9,399 bases of DNA from Desulfocicer vacuolatum DSM 3385 (GTDB taxonomy: Bacteria; Desulfobacterota; Desulfobacteria; Desulfobacterales; SURF-7), in assembly GCA_945870015.1 (NCBI GenBank), contig CAMBQS010000110.1, positions 1 to 9,399 of the forward strand, written 5' to 3'. Positions 1-7,542 of this stretch are shown here, piece by piece. The notes beneath the pieces are model-generated. The model saw nothing but the letters and a program-made list of their open reading frames with translations, did not search any database and was not told the DNA's origin. Positions within the stretch are counted from its first letter, which is position 1, and each line of letters starts with the position of its first letter. The translations under genes and the position numbers were made by a program.

Positions 1-1
1 C

Positions 2-3000
2 GGTATCCGGGGAGATCTTCCGGATACCATAGAAGAACCGATCATCCAGAAGCTTGATTTTGCTGCCATGCCGATTATTTCACTGGGCGTGCGTTCAGAC
101 AAACTTCCCCCCAGAGACCTCTCAACACTGGTTGAAAAAAGGGTCAAAAGGCGGCTGGAGAGCGTTTCCGGGGTCGGTAAAGTGGATCTGGTCGGCTTGT
201 TAAAACGAGAAGTCAGCGTGAATATCGATCCGGCAAGGCTTGAAGCCCTGGGAATGGGCGTGGATCAGGTAATTGCCGGGTTACAGTCTGAAAATGTAAA
301 CACCCCTTTAGGAAGGCTCAAGCGCGGTAATTCCGAATACCCCCTGCGCGTATCCGGCAAACCCGACATGGTAGAGCAGTTCAAGACCATGGTGATTGGT
401 GAAAGCAACAATCGCCCGATAAAATTGTCGGAAGTGGCGGATGTCAAAGATGGAATCGAGGAGCAACGTACTCTGGCTCTGGTCAACGGTGTTCCGGCGG
501 TGGGCCTGAATATTCTGAAACAATCCGGGGCCAACACCGTGGAGGTGGTGGATACGGTTAAAAAAATCATTGCCGGCTTGCAGAAGGAAATGCCGCCGGG
601 AGTCACCATCGAGGTGGTGCGGGATGGCTCTGTCATGATCCGCGACTCCGTGCATGACGTTCAGAAAACCATGATTGAGGGAGGGATTCTGACGATTCTC
701 ATTGTTTTCATGTTTCTGAATTCGTGGAGATCCACGGTTATCACTGGTCTGACCCTGCCTATTTCCGTCATTTCTTCATTTGTCGTAATGAACTTCATGA
801 ACATGTCACTCAACATCATGACCCTGATGGCGCTCTCTCTGGCTATTGGTATGCTGATTGACGACGCGATTGTGGTGCGGGAAAATATTGTACGCCATCT
901 GGAGATGGGCAAGGATCATTTTCAGGCGTCACGGGACGGAACAAGTGAAATCGGGTTGGCAGTAATGGCGACCACTTTTTCGATTGTAGCGGTTTTTGTG
1001 CCGGTGGCGTTCATGAAAGGCATTGTGGGGCGGTTTTTTTTCCAGTTCGGCATCACCGTTACTTTTGCAGTACTGGTATCCCTGCTGGTTTCATTTACCC
1101 TGGATCCGATGATGTCCTCACGATGGTATGACCCGGATATCGAGCGGAAAGGAAAGCGGCATTTTGTTGCACGGATGCTGGATATATTCAATGATGCATT
1201 TGATCGAAGCGCAGACCGATATCGGGGCATGATCGAATGGTCCCTGGATCATCGCAAAACCGTGCTGCTCATTGCAGCAATTGTTTTTTTCGGAGGAATT
1301 TTTATCTTTAAATCCCTGCCATCCTCTTTTTTGCAGGACTACGACCGGGCCGAGTTCCAGATTATTCTGAAAACCGCACCGGATGCGTCATTTGACGAAA
1401 CACAATTGCGGATCAAATCCGTTCTGGAATTGTTGCGATCCTATCCTGAAATCCAGCACACCTACTCCACCATCGGCGCGGGAGATTCCGGAACCGTTCG
1501 GGATGGACTGGTTTATGTGAAGCTTACGGACAAAAAAGAACGCAGTAGATCCCAGATGCAGGTTCAAAGCGATATCCGCAAGAATCTGGAGAATATACCG
1601 GGAATCCAGTTTTCGGTGATTGAAGCCGGACGGCTTCATGGAGCCAAGAAAATGGAATTCAGCATCCGGGGCGAGGAGATCGATCTGTTAAAAAAATATG
1701 CTGCCCGGATGAAAAGGGAGTTGTATAAAATTCAGGGTGTGATTGATCTGGAAGTCACCATGGAAGATGATACACCCGAATTTTGTCTGATTGTCAATCG
1801 CGAGCGGGCTATGGACGCGGGGGTCACCACCAGAGATATTGTCCGGACGGTCGGTGCAATGGTGGGAGGAGAAGCCTCCACCACATATGAGGATGAAGAC
1901 GGAGATGCCGTCAATGTGCGGGTCCGGCTGCCGGAAGAACTGCGGCAGGATCCGTCACAGGTGGAGAAACTGCGTCTGGCTGTTCGCAGGGCCGGTGCCT
2001 CATCTTCCCTGATTCAACTGGGGGATCTGGTCACCTATGTTGTCGGCGCTACCCCTTCCGAGATCAATCGAAGGGATCTGATCCGGGAAGTAAAGATTTC
2101 AGCCAATCTGGAAGGGCTTGACATGGGAACGGCCATGAAGGAAATCAAGCGCATCGGAGAAGAACTCCATATGGAGCCCGGATATAATCTCGGATTCTCC
2201 GGTGAGGCGGAAGATATGGTGGAATCTTTCATGTATATGGCGGAAGCCTTGATCATGGCCGTAGTTTTCGTATACCTGATTCTGGCAGCGCAGTTTGAAT
2301 CCTTTATTGAACCGTTTGCCATCATGTTCTCACTGCCCCTTTCCATCGTCGGAATGGCGGCCATGCTCTGGCTTACCGGAGATGCCATCAATATCATATC
2401 CCTGATCGGATTGATCATGCTCATGGGGCTGGTAACCAAAAATGCGATTCTGCTGGTGGACTATAGTAAAATCCTCAGATCCAGCGGGATGAACCGCCGG
2501 GAAGCTGTCATAACTGCCGGACGTACCCGGTTACGGCCGATCATGATGACCACCCTTGCAATGATCTTCGGCATGCTGCCCCTGGCATTGGGCCTTGGAG
2601 CGGGAGCGGAAATGCGCGCTCCCATGGGCAGGGCGGTTATCGGAGGATTGATCACCTCGACCTTATTGACCTTGCTGGTAGTTCCGGTCATGTATACTTT
2701 CCTGGATGATTTCGGGGTCTGGGCCCAACGCAAATGGTCGGGGAAGAAGAAAGATCATGCCGCCGCAGTCCATACTGTTATTGCGGTGTTCATCCTGCTG
2801 ACCCTGTTTTTGAATGCCGGTTTTGTATCCGCTTCAGATCTCCGGGTCATATGTCTGGATGATGCCCTGAAACTGGCAGCAGAGAAAAACAAAGACCTCA
2901 AGATGGCTATGGAATACCGCAATCTGGTCGAGGGACGGTATGTGGAAGAACGCGCGGCAGCCCTTCCCAAACTGAGTTTTATCGGAACCGGAATGATGGG

Positions 3001-4078
3001 CCGGGATGAAACACAGCGGGCGCTGTCCGCTGATTATCCGATTTCCCAAAGAGCATACGGCGCTCAGATCACCCTCAATCAACCGCTTTTTACATGGGGT
3101 CAGATCGGAGCGGCGATCCGGGCTGCTGAAATCGGCCTGAAAACTGCAGATGATCAGATGAAGTTGTATCGTCAGGCAGTCGCAAGGGATGTCAGCACTG
3201 CATTTTATGATGTGTTGCTGGCAAGGGAGCTGAAAACCATCGCCAGCCGGAACATGGAGCAGAAGATCCGCCACCTGGACGAAGCCCGGCGAAAATATGC
3301 TGCGGGCACGGCCACGGATTACGATACGCTTTCTGCTGATGTGGCCGTCGGGAACGCCCGTCCGGAAGTGATTCAGACGGAAAATTTATTAATTATCTCC
3401 AAAGAGCGTCTGGGAATTCTTCTGGATCTGGAAGGAAAGGATTTTGAGATCCAGGGAGTCCTGGAAGCGGAAATCGATCCTTTAGAGGATGTTCATGCTG
3501 CAGCAGAAGCGGCAATTGAGAACCGCCCTGAACTTTCCGAACTGCAACATAAAATCGGAATGCAGGAGGAAGTGGTAACAGTATATAACGCCCAGGACAA
3601 GCCGCGTATTGACCTTCAGGCATCCTATGGCTGGCAGGATTTGACCATCGAAGAGAACAGTGCAGACGGAGAGCTGGCATCCGGAGCCATTGTGTTGACC
3701 TTCCCGTTTTTTGACGGACTCCGGACAAGAGGCAAGGTAGCCCAGAGCAAAAGTGAACTTCATACACTCCAGCTTCAGTCGGACAAGCTAAAAGACAATA
3801 TCCGGCTTCAGGCATCGGAATCCGTCAGCGCACTCAAAGAATCCGGTGAAATCCTGAAGTCGCTTACCGGGGTTGTAACGCAGGCGGAACGGCTTTCCGA
3901 TATGGCGGAAAAAGGATTTGTCTGGGGAGTCAAAACCAGCTCGGATGTCCAGGATGCCCAGCTTGCCCTCAAGCAGGCCAGAGCAAATCTTGCCAAGGCT
4001 CGGCGGGATTATCTGGTTGCCAGGGTAACCTTCCAATGGGTGATGGGAACCCTTCCGCTTACGGTGGAATCAAAATAG
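2..4078 (+). CDS. RND efflux permease fused to TolC-like outer-membrane factor (5' partial)
   Basis: This is a proton-driven RND (HAE1/AcrB-type) exporter subunit continuing in frame into an outer-membrane factor. The frame is open from base 2, and LPDTIEEPIIQKLDF before the Met at 68 matches RND porter-domain sequence. The true start therefore lies upstream, with roughly 115-120 residues missing. RND hallmarks are visible. GMLIDDAIVV (TM4) has its Asp pair at 860-865, equivalent to AcrB Asp407/408. The TM10 lysine in LVTKNAILLVDY is at 2438-2440, and TM11 has RLRPIMMT from 2528. Large periplasmic loops lie between TM1-2 and TM7-8. The RND part ends near 2750. A hydrophobic helix and possible signal-peptidase site follow, then about 414 residues (2834-4075) with two TolC/OEP-type repeats, for example ITLNQPLFTWGQI and LTFPFFDGLRTRGK. 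No adaptor (MFP) gene is visible; it is probably upstream. The drug, metal or other substrate cannot be told. The family call is firm; the fusion might be a sequencing or recent indel artefact. Confidence 0.93.
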   Translation, partial: GIRGDLPDTIEEPIIQKLDFAAMPIISLGVRSDKLPPRDLSTLVEKRVKRRLESVSGVGKVDLVGLLKREVSVNIDPARLEALGMGVDQVIAGLQSENVNTPLGRLKRGNSEYPLRVSGKPDMVEQFKTMVIGESNNRPIKLSEVADVKDGIEEQRTLALVNGVPAVGLNILKQSGANTVEVVDTVKKIIAGLQKEMPPGVTIEVVRDGSVMIRDSVHDVQKTMIEGGILTILIVFMFLNSWRSTVITGLTLPISVISSFVVMNFMNMSLNIMTLMALSLAIGMLIDDAIVVRENIVRHLEMGKDHFQASRDGTSEIGLAVMATTFSIVAVFVPVAFMKGIVGRFFFQFGITVTFAVLVSLLVSFTLDPMMSSRWYDPDIERKGKRHFVARMLDIFNDAFDRSADRYRGMIEWSLDHRKTVLLIAAIVFFGGIFIFKSLPSSFLQDYDRAEFQIILKTAPDASFDETQLRIKSVLELLRSYPEIQHTYSTIGAGDSGTVRDGLVYVKLTDKKERSRSQMQVQSDIRKNLENIPGIQFSVIEAGRLHGAKKMEFSIRGEEIDLLKKYAARMKRELYKIQGVIDLEVTMEDDTPEFCLIVNRERAMDAGVTTRDIVRTVGAMVGGEASTTYEDEDGDAVNVRVRLPEELRQDPSQVEKLRLAVRRAGASSSLIQLGDLVTYVVGATPSEINRRDLIREVKISANLEGLDMGTAMKEIKRIGEELHMEPGYNLGFSGEAEDMVESFMYMAEALIMAVVFVYLILAAQFESFIEPFAIMFSLPLSIVGMAAMLWLTGDAINIISLIGLIMLMGLVTKNAILLVDYSKILRSSGMNRREAVITAGRTRLRPIMMTTLAMIFGMLPLALGLGAGAEMRAPMGRAVIGGLITSTLLTLLVVPVMYTFLDDFGVWAQRKWSGKKKDHAAAVHTVIAVFILLTLFLNAGFVSASDLRVICLDDALKLAAEKNKDLKMAMEYRNLVEGRYVEERAAALPKLSFIGTGMMGRDETQRALSADYPISQRAYGAQITLNQPLFTWGQIGAAIRAAEIGLKTADDQMKLYRQAVARDVSTAFYDVLLARELKTIASRNMEQKIRHLDEARRKYAAGTATDYDTLSADVAVGNARPEVIQTENLLIISKERLGILLDLEGKDFEIQGVLEAEIDPLEDVHAAAEAAIENRPELSELQHKIGMQEEVVTVYNAQDKPRIDLQASYGWQDLTIEENSADGELASGAIVLTFPFFDGLRTRGKVAQSKSELHTLQLQSDKLKDNIRLQASESVSALKESGEILKSLTGVVTQAERLSDMAEKGFVWGVKTSSDVQDAQLALKQARANLAKARRDYLVARVTFQWVMGTLPLTVESK
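2740..2836 (+). other. RND-TolC junction with internal signal-peptide-like segment
   Basis: The join between the two modules reads like the N-terminus of a secreted protein. There is a basic stretch (WSGKKKDH), then an uncharged helix from VHTVIAVFILLTLFLNAG, then VSA|SD, a plausible signal-peptidase I site between the codons at 2831-2833 and 2834-2836. The RND C-terminus is normally cytoplasmic, so this helix would carry the TolC part to the periplasm with correct positive-inside topology. A purine tract resembling a Shine-Dalgarno site (2740-2753) sits just before an ATG at 2757. That ATG is out of frame with TolC and stops after 14 codons at 2799. This suggests an ancestral separate tolC-like start that lost frame by a one-base change in the CCGCCGC tract. 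No good in-frame internal start exists; the GTG at 2786 lies inside the helix. Confidence 0.6.
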
Positions 4079-4256
4079 AAAGAAAGTGTCCCCGCAGTTC
4101 AGCGGATTCAATAATGGATTCCTGATCCATGTGCCGTTAGTCCGATTCTTGCCGGGGGGTGCTATATTTTCAGATAGTTATAACACGCACTCCGAACCTG
4201 CTATTTATCTGGACCAACATTGGCCCAGCAACCACCTTTTCTCCCCTCTATCTATC

Positions 4257-4285
4257 TTGACCCCCGTGTTTTTTCGTTTTAAAAC
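4257..4285 (+). promoter_or_regulatory. Candidate sigma-70-type promoter for the TOTE gene
   Basis: TTGACC (4257-4262) is followed after 17 bases by TAAAAC (4280-4285). This is five of six matches to the -35 consensus and four of six to the -10 consensus. The -10 lies inside a perfect 12-bp palindrome, CGTTTTAAAACG (4275-4286), which could serve as an operator. The call rests on consensus matching only. AT-rich sequence gives such matches by chance, so confidence is low. Confidence 0.3.
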
Positions 4286-4327
4286 GGATTAATTTTCAAA
4301 ACAAAACTCACCCGAAACGGTTACGAG

Positions 4328-4453
4328 ATGTTAAAAGGTAAGAGACTGAAAGAACTAAAAATGGCTATTTCGGAAATAGATGTTCCCGAAACAGATTTCG
4401 GGAACATAAAAAAACTCGCAATTGGATATTTTCAGCTTCCGGGCATTTTTTAA
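4328..4453 (+). other. Small upstream ORF (41 aa), possible frameshifted N-terminal extension
   Basis: ATG at 4328 opens a 41-codon frame (MLKGKRLKELK... ending QLPGIF) that stops at 4451-4453, right at a run of six Ts (4446-4451). Adding one T would carry this frame into the frame of the TOTE gene. It would then read GIFLNPATLISESERA and continue through the GTG at 4504 without a stop. The sequence on both sides of the T tract is protein-like in composition. I do not recognise it. It may be a leader peptide, a decayed N-terminal extension, a slippage-dependent extension, or chance. No clear ribosome-binding site precedes the ATG. Confidence 0.3.
4365..4407. repeat. Two abutting palindromes upstream of the TOTE gene
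   Basis: CTATTTC-G-GAAATAG (4365-4379) is a perfect 7-bp-arm palindrome. It directly abuts a second one with perfect 12-bp arms: ATGTTCCCGAAA (4380-4391), loop CAGA (4392-4395) and TTTCGGGAACAT (4396-4407). A 12-bp perfect inverted repeat with a 4-base loop is very unlikely by chance. It is followed by A7 rather than T7 on the + strand, so it is not a rightward intrinsic terminator. An operator for a dimeric repressor or an RNA hairpin in the leader is more likely. Both repeats lie about 130-175 bases before the ATG at 4540. Confidence 0.8.
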
Positions 4454-4539
4454 ATCCGGCCACGCTCATTTCGGAAAGTGAACGAGCCCGGTTCTTTCGG
4501 CAGGTGATTCTTGATATTGTCATTGATACGATCAGGCCT

Positions 4540-7503
4540 ATGAAGAATATGGATTATAATGAACTCCTGGAGAAATATACTGTTTTAATGCATGAAGCAG
4601 CACATTTAACAGAGGAAAATAAGCGGCTGAGAGCCCAGTTTGCATCAATGCAAACGGTTTCTCAGGCAAAGAGCAACCCCTCAATCACACCGGATGAAGG
4701 TTTCATTTGCAGTGAGGTGACAGACAACCGCTTGCTGCCGGAAATTCATCACGCTTCCGATTCAATTTCAAAAATCAGATTGTTCATGTCGCTCTTCAAA
4801 GGCCGGCGGGATGTATACGCAAGACGCTGGGAGAACAAAATCAAAGCGACCGCCGGGTATCAACCCGTTTGCCTGAATCAATGGCAGGAGGGTGTATGCG
4901 GCAAGCCTAAAATTTCCTGCGCCAAATGCACCAACAAATCCTATGCTGAATTGGATGAGAATGTCGTTGAAAATCATCTGCGCGGAAATATCATTGCAGG
5001 CGTTTACCCCATGCTGCCAGATGAAACCTGCTGTTTTCTGGCCATGGATTTTGATGAAGGGCCCTGGCGCGATGATATCACTACATTACGGAACGTCTGC
5101 AATGAATTTGTGATTCCGTTCGCAGTGGAGCGTTCCCGGTCCGGGAGAGGCGGGCATGTCTGGTTTTTTTTTGAAGACCGGATATCCGCCATACTGGCAC
5201 GGAAATTCGGAACTGCTTTGCTGACTTGCTCCATGAACAGAAGGCATGAAATCCAATTCAAATCCTATGACCGGCTGTTTCCCAGCCAGGACACCCTTCC
5301 CAAAGGCGGACTGGGAAATCTAATTGCCTTGCCGCTGCAAAAAGAGGCCAGGGAAAAAGGCAACAGCGAATTTATTGACGAAAATTTTCAATCCTATGAT
5401 GATCAATGGGCGTTTCTATCCGGTTTGAAAAAAATTTCTGAAGATCGCGTGCAAAATTTCATCTCGGCGCTTTCCCCCGGAAATGAACTGGGAGTTTTGA
5501 CCATTGCGGAAGAAGACGAGGAAGGCCGGAAACCATGGGAACCCCCACCCCCCAAAATTGAATTGCAGAAAACCGACTTTCCGCAACGTATGGAGATCGT
5601 GCGGGCCAATATGCTTTTCATCTCCAAGGCCCACATTTCCCAACGGGCGCTGAACCGGCTGAAACGCCTGGCATCTTTTAAAAATCCGATGTTTTACAAG
5701 CAGCAAGCCATGCGTTTGTCCACCTATGGACTTGACCGGGTGATCTCTTGTGCGGATGAAACCAATGAATTCCTGTGTTTGCCACGGGGATGCGAGCCGG
5801 AGCTGTCCGATGAACTGGCGCAAATCGGGATCGAAGTGCGGTTTATCGATAAAACCAATTGCGGAAGAAAAATCGATGTGGCGTTCAAAGGGGAGTTACG
5901 CGAGGAGCAGATCCTGGCCCTCGAACACCTGTTGCCGTATGATACCGGGATTCTGTCCGGGACAACCGCCTTTGGCAAAACCGTCGTAGCCATCCGTATG
6001 ATTGCCGAGAAAAAAGTGAACACCCTCATTTTGGTCGATAAAGTCAATTTATTATCCCAATGGAAGGTAAAGCTGGCGCAATTCCTTACCATCCATGAGC
6101 GTCTGCCGGAACCGGATCTGGATGCGGCCAAAAAGCGCGGGAGAAAGAAACAGATCAGCCTGGTGGGTCAAATGGGGGCAGGGAAAAACTCCCTGAGTGG
6201 AATTGTGGATATCGCGGTAATGCAATCCCTCAGCCGGCAAGGCGAAGTCAAGGAGTGTGTCCGGAATTACGGAATGATCATTGCCGATGAATGCCATCAT
6301 GCATCCGCTTTCAGTTATGAAAACATCTTAAAAACCGCAACAGCGAAATATATTTACGGTCTTACCGCCACACCGACGCGGAAGGATGGACACCAACCCA
6401 TCCTTTTTATGCATTGCGGCCCGATTCGGTATCGCGATGATGCCAAAAAGCAAGCGGAAAAAAGACCTTTTGAACACTATATTCTTCCCCGTTTTACCTC
6501 CCTGCGGATACCGCTGGATCGGGAAGAAAAAGATGTATCCATCCAGGATGTATATGCGGAGATGGTGGATAATGAAATGCGCAATCAGCAGATTGTGGAA
6601 GATGTGGTGGTCAATTATCGGCGCGGAAGAAATTGCCTCGTGTTGTCCCTGCGAACCGCTCATGTGGAGTTATTGACAGAGAAAATTCAAAAAGAGGTTC
6701 CGGATGTCGTGATGTTGACAGGCGGCATGGGCGCCAAAGCAACTCGGGAGCTTTTCCAACGCATTGCAGATACACCGGAAGATAAGCATCTTATTCTGGT
6801 AGCTACGGGTCATTTCATCGGGGAAGGGTTTGATGAGCCCCGGCTTGATACGCTTTTTCTCACCATGCCGATATCCTGGAAAGGAACGTTGCAGCAATAT
6901 GCAGGCAGGCTCCACCGGTTGTTCCGGAATAAAAAAGAGGTGCGGATCTATGATTACGTGGATATCCAGGTAAAAATGCTGGAAAGAATGTACCAGAAGC
7001 GGTTGAATGGCTATGCTTCCATGGGATATAAAGCCAAAGGCGAGGACATCCTTTCGGCGCCCGTGGAAATTATTTTTGACAAGAATAATTTTTTGCCGGT
7101 TTTCAATCAGGATATCGCCGGGGCGCAAAAAGAAATTATCATCGTAAGTCCATTTGTCCGGAAAAGGCGCGCTGCTCAGATGATCCAGCACTTAAATTCT
7201 GCTCTGGGAAAGAATACCCGTGTGATTGTCGTGACCCGGCCATTAGCGGATTTCAAACCGGAGGATCAATCAGTCTTGGAAAGTACTCTCGATCTATTGA
7301 AAACTAATACTATTCATGTGGTATTCAGATCCAATATTCATCAAAAATTTGCCATCATGGACCAAAAAATCGTGTGGTACGGCAGTATCAACCTTTTCAG
7401 TTACGGAAACGCCCAGGAAAGCATGATGCGCATCCAAAGCTATAATATCGCACATGAGTTGATCAAAAGCATAGCAATAAAACAGGAGAATCTCACACAG
7501 TAA
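4540..7503 (+). CDS. TOTE-type conflict protein: AEP primase + SF2 helicase + PLD nuclease
   Basis: Residues are numbered from the ATG at 4540 (987 aa). Order of parts: a short coiled coil (about 10-35); a four-cysteine cluster C111-X8-C120-X6-C127-X2-C130, probably zinc-binding; and an archaeo-eukaryotic primase-like domain (about 150-300). The primase domain has LAMDFDEG (D170, D172), SGRGGHVWFFF (H206) and the family stretch YDRLFPSQDTLPKGGLGNLI. An SF2 helicase follows: Walker A GTTAFGKT (K480), DECH box 583-586, TATPTR 609-614 and QYAGRLHR 786-793. The C-terminal PLD-like domain has one HxK(x)4D (H934, K936, D941) and a following GSINLF. This is the core of TOTE systems, predicted to use nucleic-acid unwinding, synthesis and cleavage against invaders; activity here is inferred. 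The frame also opens at GTG 4504, which lacks a ribosome-binding site. ATG 4549 (MDYNELLEK) is an equally good start. All catalytic motifs look intact. The gene stands alone, converging on the ATPase after 39 bases with no clear terminator. Confidence 0.9.
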   Translation: MKNMDYNELLEKYTVLMHEAAHLTEENKRLRAQFASMQTVSQAKSNPSITPDEGFICSEVTDNRLLPEIHHASDSISKIRLFMSLFKGRRDVYARRWENKIKATAGYQPVCLNQWQEGVCGKPKISCAKCTNKSYAELDENVVENHLRGNIIAGVYPMLPDETCCFLAMDFDEGPWRDDITTLRNVCNEFVIPFAVERSRSGRGGHVWFFFEDRISAILARKFGTALLTCSMNRRHEIQFKSYDRLFPSQDTLPKGGLGNLIALPLQKEAREKGNSEFIDENFQSYDDQWAFLSGLKKISEDRVQNFISALSPGNELGVLTIAEEDEEGRKPWEPPPPKIELQKTDFPQRMEIVRANMLFISKAHISQRALNRLKRLASFKNPMFYKQQAMRLSTYGLDRVISCADETNEFLCLPRGCEPELSDELAQIGIEVRFIDKTNCGRKIDVAFKGELREEQILALEHLLPYDTGILSGTTAFGKTVVAIRMIAEKKVNTLILVDKVNLLSQWKVKLAQFLTIHERLPEPDLDAAKKRGRKKQISLVGQMGAGKNSLSGIVDIAVMQSLSRQGEVKECVRNYGMIIADECHHASAFSYENILKTATAKYIYGLTATPTRKDGHQPILFMHCGPIRYRDDAKKQAEKRPFEHYILPRFTSLRIPLDREEKDVSIQDVYAEMVDNEMRNQQIVEDVVVNYRRGRNCLVLSLRTAHVELLTEKIQKEVPDVVMLTGGMGAKATRELFQRIADTPEDKHLILVATGHFIGEGFDEPRLDTLFLTMPISWKGTLQQYAGRLHRLFRNKKEVRIYDYVDIQVKMLERMYQKRLNGYASMGYKAKGEDILSAPVEIIFDKNNFLPVFNQDIAGAQKEIIIVSPFVRKRRAAQMIQHLNSALGKNTRVIVVTRPLADFKPEDQSVLESTLDLLKTNTIHVVFRSNIHQKFAIMDQKIVWYGSINLFSYGNAQESMMRIQSYNIAHELIKSIAIKQENLTQ

Positions 7504-7542
7504 TATTGTTGTAGGCCGTTACTCCGCTAATGTGGTTTAATT

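Larger units (their letters stand above)
4312..4500. repeat. Cluster of six TTTCGG/CCGAAA motifs
   Basis: The hexamer TTTCGG, or its complement CCGAAA, occurs at 4312-4317, 4368-4373, 4386-4391, 4396-4401, 4469-4474 and 4495-4500. Most copies extend to TTTCGGRA. Chance alone would give well under one copy of a given hexamer on both strands in about 190 bases. Two copies form the arms of the 12-bp inverted repeat. The pattern fits multiple half-sites for a DNA-binding regulator, but the regulator is unknown. Confidence 0.5.
4079..4539 (+). other. Non-coding leader between exporter and TOTE gene
   Basis: About 460 bases lie between the TolC stop and the chosen start of the next gene. The first 170 bases hold nothing convincing. 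Two short imperfect or small inverted repeats (4114-4130 and 4209-4228) lack a T run and are not clear terminators. From about 4257 the stretch becomes structured: a candidate promoter, a CGTTTTAAAACG palindrome (4275-4286), six TTTCGG/CCGAAA copies, two abutting hairpins (4365-4407), and a possible frameshifted upstream coding segment. The spacing suggests the TOTE gene is transcribed from its own promoter rather than by read-through from the exporter. Confidence 0.6.

Noticed and set aside
661..2733. Many antisense frames opposite the RND gene
   Set aside because: They are complements of a clearly coding frame with conserved RND motifs and carry no recognisable domains.
4114..4130. ATGGAT/ATCCAT hairpin just after the exporter stop
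   Set aside because: A 6-bp AT-containing stem without a T tract. Too weak for an intrinsic terminator.
4209..4228. Imperfect inverted repeat CTGGACCA/TGGCCCAG as exporter terminator
   Set aside because: Only an 8-bp stem with a mismatch and no T run after it.
4086..4292. 68-codon + strand frame (MSPQFSGFNN...) after the exporter
   Set aside because: No ribosome-binding site, no recognisable family and unprotein-like composition. It overlaps the candidate promoter, so it is probably chance.
4446..4452. TTTTTTA as a canonical -1 ribosomal frameshift heptamer
   Set aside because: In the upstream frame the codons are ATT TTT TAA, so the heptamer is not in the required X XXY YYZ phase. Slippage in the T run or an indel is the better reading.
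7504..7542. Shared terminator between the converging TOTE and ATPase genes
   Set aside because: The gap shows no stable GC-rich stem followed by Ts.
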